Notes: generated from the letters alone by a model not told the origin. A DNA stretch of 12,862 nucleotides from Chitinophagaceae bacterium (GCA_025963615.1 JAOQAL010000536.1:1-12862); one strand, 5' to 3'; positions 1 to 7,575 are shown, counted from the stretch's first letter. Program-made: numbers and translations.

Positions 1-1481
1 TCACTTTCTTCAATTAGAGGAAAAACAATATAAACTTGTCTTCCCTTTGCTATTTCAGTCCGTATAAAGTCCATTACCTTAGACCGCTGGTTCTCAAAAC
101 GATGCAGTGTGGTCACCGGTTGCCTTCCGGGCGGCAACTCATCTATAATACTATAATCAAGATCGCCATAAGCAGTCATGGCCAATGTTCTTGGGATAGG
201 CGTCGCTGTCATAACCAAAACATGTGGATGTATTTCCGCCTTCTTCCATAACCTGGCCCGTTGTGCTACCCCAAAGCGGTGCTGTTCATCAATAATCGTT
301 AATCCTAATTTTCTGAAAAGAACAACATCTTCAATTACGGCATGCGTACCAATAAGGATTTGTGTGCTGCCTTCTTCCAGCTCTTTTAACAATCTTCTCC
401 GTTCTGCAGTTTTAGTTGAACCGGTTAATAATCCCACTTTCACGGGCAGGCCCTTTAACAGGGAAACAATGCCGGCATAATGTTGTTTGGCCAGTATTTC
501 GGTGGGTGCCATCAGGCAGGACTGGTACCCATTATCAGCAGCCAGCAGCATCGTAAGTAAAGCAACAATTGTTTTACCACTGCCAACGTCACCCTGTAAT
601 AACCGGTTCATCTGGTGGCCTCTGGCTGTATCGCCCCGTATTTCTTTAATAACTCTTTTTTGAGCTCCGGTTAGCTGGAAAGGAAGGTATTCCTTATAAA
701 AAGTGTTGAACAAATCTCCTACCTTTTCAAACAAGACTCCCTTTGAATATTTATACCGGTTAAGTTTCAGCAATCCCAATCTTAACTGGGCGATAAATAA
801 TTCTTCAAATTTTAAGCGCTTTACGGCAGCCTCATATTCCTCCGTGGATAAAGGGAAATGAATTTGACGGTAAGCCTTATTTCTTGATAGAAATTTTGTC
901 GTTTTCAAAAGATTTTCGGGAAGGTTTTCTGGCAGATCTCGTTCCTGCAATAAAGACAAAAGTGTTTGTGTAAGCTTTCCAATCTGTCTTCCACCTAAGC
1001 CCCTTGCTTTCAGTTTTTCGGTACTCGGATAAACCGGTTCAAATCTTTTTGCATCCTGTTGGATTTCAGCAAACAATTCCATTTCGGGATGAACGATCTG
1101 CGGTTTGTTGCCAAAATATCCAATCTTTCCATAAACAAGATAGGCCTGTCCTGTTATCAGTGTTTTTTGTATCCAGCTCACTCCCTGAAACCAGGTTAAT
1201 TCAAGTATGCCGGTTTTATCTTTTAGTTGAGCCACGAGGCGCTTTGCCCTTTTATCTCCCACTATTTCCGCATTAACCAGCATGCCGGTCACCTGGATAT
1301 AATCTGTTTGAGGGGTGATATCAGCAATTACATTGATTTTGGATTTATCAATATGACGGTAAGGAAAATGCTCCAACAGGTCTTTAAATGTAAAAACAGC
1401 AAGTTCCTTCTTTAAAAGTTCGCCCCGCTGAGGGCCCACGCCTTTAAGGTATTCAATCGGGCTTGATAATATATTTACAAT
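1..1481 (-). CDS. recG: ATP-dependent DNA helicase RecG (C-terminus cut off by window edge)
   Basis: RecG is the superfamily 2 helicase that reverses stalled replication forks and branch-migrates Holliday junctions in the cytoplasm. About 493 residues are visible. The N-terminus carries the conserved SPIEYLKGVGPQRGELLKKE segment, followed by the OB-fold wedge domain (about residues 60-150). Walker A GDVGSGKT lies at about residue 297, the DEQH helicase box (IDEQHRFGVAQR) near 400 and motif III MTATPIPRT shortly after. These positions match E. coli RecG (693 residues), so roughly 200 C-terminal residues are missing off the left edge. The start is odd. The frame is open back to a TAA at 1503-1505, but contains no ATG, GTG or TTG before the conserved SPIEY segment. 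The start is placed at ATT 1479-1481, which gives (M)VNILSSPIEYL; CTG 1494-1496 is an alternative. The gene is divergent from the downstream glycosyltransferase. Family is certain, start is not. Confidence 0.95.
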   Translation of the reverse strand, partial: MVNILSSPIEYLKGVGPQRGELLKKELAVFTFKDLLEHFPYRHIDKSKINVIADITPQTDYIQVTGMLVNAEIVGDKRAKRLVAQLKDKTGILELTWFQGVSWIQKTLITGQAYLVYGKIGYFGNKPQIVHPEMELFAEIQQDAKRFEPVYPSTEKLKARGLGGRQIGKLTQTLLSLLQERDLPENLPENLLKTTKFLSRNKAYRQIHFPLSTEEYEAAVKRLKFEELFIAQLRLGLLKLNRYKYSKGVLFEKVGDLFNTFYKEYLPFQLTGAQKRVIKEIRGDTARGHQMNRLLQGDVGSGKTIVALLTMLLAADNGYQSCLMAPTEILAKQHYAGIVSLLKGLPVKVGLLTGSTKTAERRRLLKELEEGSTQILIGTHAVIEDVVLFRKLGLTIIDEQHRFGVAQRARLWKKAEIHPHVLVMTATPIPRTLAMTAYGDLDYSIIDELPPGRQPVTTLHRFENQRSKVMDFIRTEIAKGRQVYIVFPLIEES

Positions 1482-1508
1482 GGCAGAAATAATCAGTGTC
1501 CTTTAAAT

Positions 1509-1516
1509 CAAAGATA
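1509..1516 (-). promoter_or_regulatory. Candidate -7 promoter element of recG
   Basis: On the minus strand this reads TATCTTTG, an exact match to the Bacteroidota -7 consensus TAnnTTTG. No clear TTTG -33 element lies 19-21 bases upstream; only AT-rich sequence is there. If used, transcription would start near 1503, leaving a leader of only about 20 bases before the proposed ATT start, or under 10 before the CTG. The position fits recG, but an exact 6-base match in AT-rich DNA can occur by chance. Confidence 0.4.
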
Positions 1517-1528
1517 AATGACTGGTTT

Positions 1529-1552
1529 TTAAAATTTTAAGCCGGTCGGCTT
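1529..1552. repeat. AT palindrome plus short GC hairpin in the recG-wecA divergent gap
   Basis: A perfect 12-base palindrome TTAAAATTTTAA (1529-1540) runs into a small hairpin, AAGCC-GGTC-GGCTT (1539-1552). Both lie between the divergent recG and glycosyltransferase genes, just upstream of the candidate recG -7 element. The same 12-mer recurs at 3175-3186. Possible roles are a regulator site or UP-like AT element; none is proven. Confidence 0.35.
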
Positions 1553-1709
1553 CTTTATACTTAAAAGTAAAAATCTTCTCCGGCTTTAGTAACAAACACC
1601 CCGAAAGTGAATAAAAAAACTTAAAATGTACGCAATAAATATACTATTGTAATTGTTTATACTTAGTTCTATTTTGAGATTTTATTTATACGGAAAATCA
1701 AGCCACCCA

Positions 1710-2837
1710 ATGAAAAACCACCTTCAATTACTGCAAATCAACCTTGGTTTTGATTTTCATGAATACAAGTTTGCCTTATTAAGTTTTGTAACTGCTTTTG
1801 TAGTTACCTTAATTACCATTCCACCGATCCTTCAACTGGTAAAAAAATACAGCCTTTACGATGTTCCTGATTATCGCAAAGAACATAAAGTCCCCATTGC
1901 TACTTTTGGCGGGGTTGCTATCTGGGCGGGCATGGTTATATCGATGATGCTTTGGTTTTCTTTTTCACGCCAAACTTCTATTATAGGTTTTATGTTTTCC
2001 CTGGTCATTCTTTTCAGTATGGGTATTATGGATGACATGAAAAACCTTCCTGCCCGGTATAAACTGATCATAGAAACCGGACTTGCTACCATCATGGCCA
2101 TAGCAGGTACCAGAATTACCAGCTTCAATGGCTTATTCGGTATTCAGGAACTGCCTTTAACTGCTCAATATACTTTTACGGTTCTGGCTATTGTGTGCAT
2201 TACCAATGCGTTTAATCTTATTGATGGTATTGATGGTCTGGCAGGGGGTCTTGGCTTTATGAGCCTGATTACACTGGGCATTTTCCTCATCTTAAGCGGT
2301 GATACCAATATGGCCTTAATCGCCTTTTCTCTAGCCGGGGGACTACTGGCATTCTTATATTTTAACCTTAATCCTGCCCGCATCTTCATGGGTGATACCG
2401 GATCCCTTGTATTGGGATTTGTTATTTCAATGATGTGTATCCGTCTTATGCAGGTAAATAATACGTTAGAAATTCCTGTTGTTCCTCACGTGCCGGTATT
2501 CGTTTTAGGCATCGTCCTGATTCCTGTTTTTGATACCCTCCGTGTTTTTGCTATCCGGATGTGGAAGGGTAAATCCCCTTTCGCCCCCGATAAATCGCAT
2601 ATACATCATTTGCTGACCAATGCCGGATTCAGCCACAGCTTTGCATCCAAATTTATCTGCACGGTCCATGCTTTTGTATTGATGGAAGTATACTGGCTTA
2701 AAGACCTTCGCCCGGAAATAATATTATTGTTCCAATCTATCGCCATGATTGTTTTTGTACTTTCCTTAAAACATCTGGCTGTTTTGAAAAAAACACAAGT
2801 TCCCAAAAAAAGCTACGAGGATTACGAATTGAATTGA
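1710..2837 (+). CDS. wecA: WecA/TagO-like undecaprenyl-phosphate GlcNAc-1-phosphate transferase
   Basis: A polytopic inner-membrane enzyme of glycosyltransferase family 4 (MraY/WecA superfamily). Such enzymes transfer a sugar-1-phosphate from a UDP-sugar to undecaprenyl phosphate, the first step in making O-antigen, capsule or other envelope glycans. The 375-residue protein has about ten hydrophobic segments. Family motifs: Asp-Asp at 108-109 (GIMDDMKNLP), NLIDGIDGLAGG at 169-180, FMGDTGS at 226-232, and HIHH at 297-300, which is typical of the WecA/TagO branch rather than MraY. ATG 1710 is preferred over a TTG at 1653, because the extra 19 residues look unlike the family and the protein starting at 1710 begins with a normal N-terminus before the first membrane segment. 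It stands alone, with no other glycan genes beside it. The exact donor sugar cannot be read from sequence. Confidence 0.88.
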   Translation: MKNHLQLLQINLGFDFHEYKFALLSFVTAFVVTLITIPPILQLVKKYSLYDVPDYRKEHKVPIATFGGVAIWAGMVISMMLWFSFSRQTSIIGFMFSLVILFSMGIMDDMKNLPARYKLIIETGLATIMAIAGTRITSFNGLFGIQELPLTAQYTFTVLAIVCITNAFNLIDGIDGLAGGLGFMSLITLGIFLILSGDTNMALIAFSLAGGLLAFLYFNLNPARIFMGDTGSLVLGFVISMMCIRLMQVNNTLEIPVVPHVPVFVLGIVLIPVFDTLRVFAIRMWKGKSPFAPDKSHIHHLLTNAGFSHSFASKFICTVHAFVLMEVYWLKDLRPEIILLFQSIAMIVFVLSLKHLAVLKKTQVPKKSYEDYELN

Positions 2838-2865
2838 TTTGTGAAAATTTGCCATGCCTTCTCGC

Positions 2866-2901
2866 AAAAAAAAGCAGGTCGGCTAGAAAACCACCTGCTT
2901 T
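2866..2901 (-). terminator. Rho-independent terminator, minus orientation
   Basis: AAAGCAGGT (2871-2879) and ACCTGCTTT (2893-2901) form a perfect 9-bp stem, lengthened by GG/CC with one bulged base. Read on the minus strand the stem is followed by an unbroken run of about eight T residues; read on the plus strand only three T's follow. It therefore fits transcription coming from the right better than termination of wecA. It may still act weakly for wecA, whose stop lies about 30 bases to the left. Confidence 0.6.
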
Positions 2902-3302
2902 GGTCTAAGTTGACCGTTCACATGAGAAAACTGTATTTGCAAACCCGGAGTATCTGGGTTATTAATTCCGCGTATTGATATCAGAACGTAAAGATAGTTT
3001 CGTTTGTTACCGGTGAGAATACAGGTTTACCCAAACATGAAACTTCATTACTGAAATTATATCCTGTTTATACATCCTGTTATCCGACCGTTTATCAGCT
3101 ATTATTCCTTTCCGAATGAGTTTAGCCCCGGCGTTAATGCCAGGAATATGGGTCTTTTATGCCCTTCGGCTTAGTTAAAATTTTAAACCAGGCTGCGTTT
3201 TCCTGACAAGGAGTCCTCAATTACTGAACCATGAATAGTTATAAATAAAGAAGGAAAATCATGCCCTTATTAATTAGAATGAAAGGTGAGATTACATAAC
3301 TG

Positions 3303-3315
3303 ATTCGTGACGAAT
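3303..3315. promoter_or_regulatory. 13-base palindrome, possible operator
   Basis: ATTCGT-G-ACGAAT is a perfect 6-bp dyad around a single central base. Short spaced palindromes like this often bind dimeric regulators. It lies about 260 bases upstream of the histidine kinase start, inside the gene-free stretch. No second copy was noticed in the window. Confidence 0.25.
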
Positions 3316-3462
3316 AAACCGGGAATTGAATTTTGCCACGTAAAGCAGCATACCAGTTATTGCAACAGTGCTGGAAAACATAAAAGAGCTAACTGCATGA
3401 CTATAAAATGACGTTGCCTTTACCACTTATAACTGAATTTAACCTTGAGATAAAAATTTGCT

Positions 3463-3492
3463 ATTGTTTAACGCAACATGAAGATAGATTTG
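3463..3492 (+). promoter_or_regulatory. Candidate promoter of the lytS-lytTR operon
   Basis: TAGATTTG at 3485-3492 matches the Bacteroidota -7 consensus TAnnTTTG exactly. ATTG at 3463-3466, 18 bases upstream, is a one-mismatch -33 element; an exact TTTG at 3457-3460 has a longer 24-base spacer. Transcription would begin near 3498, giving a leader of about 78 bases before the histidine kinase ATG. Confidence 0.4.
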
Positions 3493-3575
3493 GAAACATT
3501 ATCGTTTTTGACTTTGCGCATGAGCTAATCAAAAGTATCATTAACGATTAAGTAAACCAATTTACCACTACTGTC

Positions 3576-4586
3576 ATGATCCGGGATGCTTACCTGAAAG
3601 CCTTATTCATTCCGCTACTGGGAATTTTTATCCCTTTAGTTTCTGGTATTATTCACTATTCGATATATAGTCTTCCCGAAATTATTGCTGCAAATTTTTT
3701 CTTCATTTTTACTTCCTTTTGTATCTGGTGGGGTAGTAACTGGCTCCATAGTAAAACCCGGTTATTTTATAAACCAGGCTACAATCCATTTACTAAAATA
3801 CTTACCGTTTGCGGTATATCCGCAGTATATGGCGCCGGTATCGGAGGTTTACTGGTCATGACCTGGTATAAATTTTCGAGAGAAAGTTTTTCATGGAACA
3901 GTATTTTGAAGTTTACCGGTATGTGTGCGCTGGCCGTCATCGTGTTTACACTGGTTTATGAAATTCTTTTTCTCAGTAAGGAAAGAGAACTGGATGTAAA
4001 AATTGTTGACCAGTTGGATCATGAACGTTCACAGGCTGAAATGGCGGCCCTTCGTAATGAGTTGGATCCGCATTTTATATTTAATTCATTGAACACCTTG
4101 TCGCACCTGATCATCAATGATCCGCCCACGGCACATGCTTTCAACAGCAAGCTGGCAAAAGTATACCGCTATTTTCTACTTAATAAGGACCGTGAGTTAA
4201 TTTCCCTTCATGATGAATCCGACTTTATAGACGATTATTTTTTTCTGCTGCAGATAAGGCACGACAATAAACTGCAACTGGAAAAAAACCTGAACAATAC
4301 GGAAAATGGCAAAATCATGATCCTTCCCTGCGCTTTGCAGATTTTAGTAGAAAACGCCATCAAGCATAATGAATTTTCGGATAGTAACCCATTACATATA
4401 ACTATTTCGGTAAATGAACAGGCTATAAAAGTGAGCAACAATACCAAACCAAAGTCTTCTTTTATCGATTCAACAAATATCGGTTTACGAAATCTTAGTG
4501 CACGGTACCGCCTGGTTTGCAACCGGGATATAATAATAGAAAACACAGCTGGTAAATTTATTGTAAAACTGCCTCTCCTCAAATAG
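3576..4586 (+). CDS. LytS/YehU-type membrane sensor histidine kinase
   Basis: Sensor half of a two-component system of the His_kinase (PF06580) plus HATPase type. Of 336 residues, the first ~135 form about four membrane segments (roughly 10-27, 36-52, 74-96 and 111-134), with no large extracellular sensor domain. The phospho-acceptor box is NELDPHFIFNSLN with His166. The ATP-binding N-box is LVENAIKHN (Asn260), and a G-box-like NIGLRNLSARY follows at 301-311, as usual in this family. The protein should autophosphorylate in the membrane and pass phosphate to the LytTR regulator that starts 18 bases downstream. The signal sensed cannot be inferred. Start at ATG 3576, with no competing upstream start in frame. 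Confidence 0.93.
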   Translation: MIRDAYLKALFIPLLGIFIPLVSGIIHYSIYSLPEIIAANFFFIFTSFCIWWGSNWLHSKTRLFYKPGYNPFTKILTVCGISAVYGAGIGGLLVMTWYKFSRESFSWNSILKFTGMCALAVIVFTLVYEILFLSKERELDVKIVDQLDHERSQAEMAALRNELDPHFIFNSLNTLSHLIINDPPTAHAFNSKLAKVYRYFLLNKDRELISLHDESDFIDDYFFLLQIRHDNKLQLEKNLNNTENGKIMILPCALQILVENAIKHNEFSDSNPLHITISVNEQAIKVSNNTKPKSSFIDSTNIGLRNLSARYRLVCNRDIIIENTAGKFIVKLPLLK

Positions 4587-4604
4587 TCATAAAAAACTTA
4601 AGCC

Positions 4605-5366
4605 ATGTTAAACGCAATTATTATCGAAGACGAAAGATTAGCCTTACAGGAGCTGATCAATAACCTGCGGGAAGTATTACCGGATATTGGGATTTCCGCT
4701 ACCCTCGGTTCCGTTAAAGAAAGTATAGAATACCTGTCAACCGCCCCGAAAGCTGATATTATTTTCAGCGATGTACAGTTGGCGGATGGCCTCTCCTTTG
4801 AAATTTTCAATTATACTGATGTAGAAATTCCCGTAATTTTTATCACCGCCTATGATGAATTTATCATGAATGCCTTCGAACACAATGGGATTGATTACCT
4901 GCTGAAGCCCGTCAGAAAAGAAGACCTGCTGAAAGCCATACTGAAATATAAAATGCTGGAAAAACATTTCAGTACCAGCAATAAAAAGATTGATAACCTT
5001 TTAACACATATCAGCAACAAAAAGAAAACAAGATTACTGGTGCGCAAAGGACTTGAGAATATTTCGCTGAGACTGGATGAAATTGCCTTGTTTTATACAG
5101 AAAACAAAATAGTATATGTAACTGATAATTCCGGTAAAAAATACCTGGCCGATAAAAACCTCACCGACCTGGAGGAAGAACTTGATGATACCATGTTTTT
5201 CAGGGCAAACCGGCAATACATTGTTAACATTAACTATGTAAAAGGATTTAAGGCTTATGAAAAAGTAAAACTGGTAGTGGAATTGTCCATTCCTGAATTA
5301 ACTCATTGTATTATTATCAGCCAGGAAACCGCCCCGGCTTTCAGGAAATGGATGTATGAGGCGTGA
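4605..5366 (+). CDS. LytTR-family response regulator
   Basis: DNA-binding response regulator, cognate partner of the histidine kinase just upstream (18-base gap, same operon). It has 253 residues. The receiver domain spans about 1-120, with acidic pocket residues in IIIEDE (Glu8, Asp9), phospho-acceptor Asp56 in FSDVQLADG, Thr81 in FITAYDE and Lys101 in LLKPV. A linker leads to a LytTR DNA-binding domain (about 142-250), recognised by LLVRKG, the IALFYTENKIVYV strand and the FFRANRQYIVNINYVKGF segment. The two genes converge on the sugar operon. Regulation of that operon by this pair is possible but unsupported; no binding site was identified. Confidence 0.94.
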   Translation: MLNAIIIEDERLALQELINNLREVLPDIGISATLGSVKESIEYLSTAPKADIIFSDVQLADGLSFEIFNYTDVEIPVIFITAYDEFIMNAFEHNGIDYLLKPVRKEDLLKAILKYKMLEKHFSTSNKKIDNLLTHISNKKKTRLLVRKGLENISLRLDEIALFYTENKIVYVTDNSGKKYLADKNLTDLEEELDDTMFFRANRQYIVNINYVKGFKAYEKVKLVVELSIPELTHCIIISQETAPAFRKWMYEA

Positions 5367-5435
5367 TGCTGGATGCCAGATGCTAGATACTGGATGCTGA
5401 CCTCTAGGATCTAGCATCCAGTATCCAGAATCTAG
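5364..5435. repeat. Hairpin-forming repeat filling a convergent gene junction
   Basis: The junction between the LytTR gene and the isomerase gene consists almost wholly of variants of one short word, (GAT)(A/G)CTGGAT. GATACTGGATGCT (5386-5398) and AGCATCCAGTATC (5413-5425) are perfect 13-bp inverted arms around a 14-base loop, and CTAGAT/ATCTAG copies lie outside them. The right end contains the TAG stop of the isomerase (5432-5434), and the left end begins at the TGA of the regulator (5364-5366). It can fold on either strand and probably ends transcription from both sides, though neither strand has a T-run. It resembles dispersed intergenic repeats (REP-like). Confidence 0.7.
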
Positions 5436-6349
5436 AGAAACCCGTCACTGTCCCGGTAGTTTTTAATAAGGATCGCTTCGCCCTCTTTTCCTTTCACTGA
5501 ATTTCCATGTTCCATGCCCAGCACACCTTTGTAACCTTTGTTATAAATGTGTTTGAAAATATTTTTATAATTCATTTCCCCGGTAGTCGGTTCATTTCTG
5601 CCCGGATTATCGCCTATCTGGAAATAAGCTATTTCATCCCAGGTAAGATCAATATTGTGTATCATATTCCCTTCATTCTTCTGCATATGGTACATATCAA
5701 ACAATATTTTGCAGGATGGGCTGTTGACTGCTTTGCATATTTCATAGGTCTGATCGGATGTACGCAGAAAAAGATTGGGGCTGTCACTTAATGGTTCAAG
5801 CACCATAATGATACCATGCGGTTCTAAAATTGCCGCTCCCTTTCTTAAGGCTGCTATCACATTGGCAGTTTGAATGCCTATTGGCAAATCTCTTTCAAAA
5901 TCACCGGGCACTACGGTTATCCATTTTGCATTTACTCTTTTTGAAACTTCTACAGCCTGCCTGCAACCTTTCAAAAAGATTTCAAGGTGTTCTGGCTTAT
6001 TGGCAGCCAATGTATTTTCATCATTACCTCCTTTATCTACTACAAAGACGCCCATGGTCATTCCCAATTTTGCAAGGGTCTCCCCGATTTTTTGTTGCTC
6101 GGCAGCCGGGCGGCCCGTCATTCCATTATCTTCAATGGCGCGAAAACCCATATCATACGCATACTTTATCTGATCAACAAAATTGGCGCCTCCATTATTC
6201 CTGAACATTCCGTCATGAATACCATAATTGAGATTAAATGGTTTTTCCGCAATAGGGTCAATCTTAAGGCCGCTGGCTTTTGAAATACCTGCTGTCAATA
6301 AAGAAGCCCCGGCAATTGCTGATTTTTGCATAAAGGTCCTGCGTTCCAT
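5432..6349 (-). CDS. Exported TIM-barrel sugar isomerase/epimerase (hydroxypyruvate isomerase-like)
   Basis: A 305-residue protein of the AP-endonuclease-2/xylose-isomerase-like TIM-barrel family, which interconverts keto sugars or small hydroxy-keto acids using a divalent metal. The core resembles hydroxypyruvate isomerase (Hyi/YgbM), with the DNPGRNEPTTGEMNY segment (247-261) typical of that branch. Likely metal ligands are Glu185 (VLEPL), Asp218 (LFDMYH), Gln244 (YFQIGDNPGR) and Glu280 (GMEHG). The N-terminus ERRTFMQKS followed by a hydrophobic, alanine-rich stretch is a twin-arginine (Tat) signal, so the folded enzyme would act in the periplasm. It is the last gene of the five-gene operon, 62 bases after the GH172 gene. 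The substrate is unknown; epimerisation of a released sugar is a reasonable guess. Confidence 0.85.
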   Translation of the reverse strand: MERRTFMQKSAIAGASLLTAGISKASGLKIDPIAEKPFNLNYGIHDGMFRNNGGANFVDQIKYAYDMGFRAIEDNGMTGRPAAEQQKIGETLAKLGMTMGVFVVDKGGNDENTLAANKPEHLEIFLKGCRQAVEVSKRVNAKWITVVPGDFERDLPIGIQTANVIAALRKGAAILEPHGIIMVLEPLSDSPNLFLRTSDQTYEICKAVNSPSCKILFDMYHMQKNEGNMIHNIDLTWDEIAYFQIGDNPGRNEPTTGEMNYKNIFKHIYNKGYKGVLGMEHGNSVKGKEGEAILIKNYRDSDGFL

Positions 6350-6411
6350 ATTCGTAATTTATTATTGATATTAAAAAATGAGTTTTACAAAAAGATGTTT
6401 TATCATTCAAA

Positions 6412-7575
6412 TTAATTTACTTCCAACGCGTCTTTTGATGGGACCGCCGGGAAGGAACCGTGCGGTTCTGACTGGTACCAATAAACTACTGATGCGATAT
6501 CATCCTGTAAGGTAAGGTATCTCCCACCTTCTCTCCACCCCAATGCCTGTATCGTTACTTTCAGGTTTTTTTCAAAACGTATAGGATCTGTAATATGCCA
6601 GCGGTATAGACCAAAACGTTGCTGCACACTATAATGTCCATCGCCCCGTATCACCTGGGGCATACCGGTATAAGGACTGCAAAATTCCGTATAATCAGTA
6701 ATCTCCACGCCGGCTTCATTCTTTTTCCTGGTATCAAAATCATAGGAGCCGCAGAAATAATCCTCCGTGCCGGTGCCGCAAATGGTAGGATATTGGGTAT
6801 CATCATCCATAAAGAACTTTATTTCTCCTTCACCCCACCATCCATTGCTATTCACACCCCAGGCTATATAGGTGCCCACATACTGGCCTTTCCCTTTAAT
6901 GCCGTCTACCAATACATAATCTGTTTTATTGGGTAAAGGATTTACCCGGCGGAACTGCGCATGAAAATAAGCCGCATCGTCCGGGACTTGTGTCAGGGTA
7001 TAATCAACCTGGTAATACAATACCATATCCTCATTCGCGATATTCTCCATGGTGATCCTGCATTTTTTCCTGAATGGCATGGGCCAGTAACAATTAAATG
7101 CGCTGCCTGGATTTACTGCTACAGCCAATGATTGCAAGGGAGAATATTTTCCCCAACCCATACAAAAAAAATCTCCGACCGGCGCTTCAACAGATGGCTG
7201 CTTTTCATCATCCCAATAAATGCGGAAAATAGAATACCTCCAGTTGCCGGTAGGCGTCATCCATATATGCTGTATAGCTCCCGATCCATCAATTTCTGCA
7301 ACGGTATAGGTTGTTTTCGCTTTAATAACAACACTCGGGCTCACCTTCCAGCCCTGCCCTAAATCCCTTGATGCATTTGCCCCGGTGCCAGTTGTTGCCA
7401 TGCCCCCTTTGCCTTTTTCACCATTAAAATTTTCCGGGCTGATGGAACGGCTTTTCGCATCGGATAACCGGTAAAGGTTTCCGAGATTTACATCAATGCC
7501 ATTGAATTTCTGCTGGGCATTTATCAGCAAAGAAATACAAGAAAAAAAACAGGCAAAAAAGGCAATTTTTCTCAT
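6412..7575 (-). CDS. Secreted GH172 (DUF2961) glycoside hydrolase
   Basis: A 387-residue DUF2961 protein, the family now classed as glycoside hydrolase 172. Characterised members include alpha-D-fructofuranosidase/difructose dianhydride enzymes and exo-alpha-D-arabinofuranosidases acting on D-arabinan. A signal peptide (MRKIAFFACFFSCISLLINA) with probable cleavage before QQ directs it to the periplasm or beyond. Visible motifs are GEGEIKFFMDD (248-258), GTGTEDYFCGSYDF (267-280) and the C-terminal DDIASVVYWYQSEPH (358-372). Glu271 and one of Glu249/Glu251 are the likely catalytic pair, judging by their roughly 21-residue spacing in known members. The start is ATG 7575 rather than TTG 7626, because the signal peptide begins there. 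It follows the transporter gene by 71 bases in the same operon. Specificity within GH172 cannot be fixed by eye. Confidence 0.9.
   Translation of the reverse strand: MRKIAFFACFFSCISLLINAQQKFNGIDVNLGNLYRLSDAKSRSISPENFNGEKGKGGMATTGTGANASRDLGQGWKVSPSVVIKAKTTYTVAEIDGSGAIQHIWMTPTGNWRYSIFRIYWDDEKQPSVEAPVGDFFCMGWGKYSPLQSLAVAVNPGSAFNCYWPMPFRKKCRITMENIANEDMVLYYQVDYTLTQVPDDAAYFHAQFRRVNPLPNKTDYVLVDGIKGKGQYVGTYIAWGVNSNGWWGEGEIKFFMDDDTQYPTICGTGTEDYFCGSYDFDTRKKNEAGVEITDYTEFCSPYTGMPQVIRGDGHYSVQQRFGLYRWHITDPIRFEKNLKVTIQALGWREGGRYLTLQDDIASVVYWYQSEPHGSFPAVPSKDALEVN

Larger units (their letters stand above)
2838..3575. other. Gene-free 738-bp intergenic region, possible minus-strand RNA
   Basis: No convincing ORF or decayed gene is visible on either strand. 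The stretch is far longer than other gaps here. It holds a strong minus-oriented terminator near its left end (2866-2901), and a small hairpin, AACCCGGA-GTA-TCTGGGTT (2943-2961), that needs one G-U pair on the plus strand. At 3124-3171 there is a set of short complementary arms (AGCC/GGCT, GGC/GCC, GGG/CCC) that could form a three-way junction. It also has a second copy of TTAAAATTTTAA (3175-3186), a 13-base palindrome (3303-3315) and a candidate promoter (3463-3492). A terminator pointing left with no coding gene to its right suggests a small RNA read from the minus strand. I do not recognise it as 6S, tmRNA, SRP RNA or RNase P RNA. Confidence 0.3.

Noticed and set aside
36..480. Plus-strand ORFs of 71 and 100 residues
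   Set aside because: They lie antisense inside recG, which has clear helicase motifs in the other strand, and they have no recognisable domain.
1653..1709. TTG start adding 19 residues to the WecA-like protein
   Set aside because: The extension does not look like family N-termini, and a good ATG follows at 1710.
2902..3190. 6S RNA, tmRNA or RNase P RNA in the large gap
   Set aside because: No family-specific conserved core (for example tmRNA ends or RNase P GAAAGUCCGGGC-like core) was found; kept only as an unclassified RNA candidate.
3576..5366. The LytS/LytTR pair as the regulator of the neighbouring sugar operon
   Set aside because: The genes are convergent with the operon and no binding site was seen at the operon promoter; adjacency alone is not enough.
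5364..5435. CRISPR-like array
   Set aside because: The repeat units are about 8-13 bases, adjacent and inverted, without regular spacers or cas genes.
5507..6283. Several plus-strand ORFs of 94-124 residues
   Set aside because: They are antisense shadows of the TIM-barrel isomerase gene.
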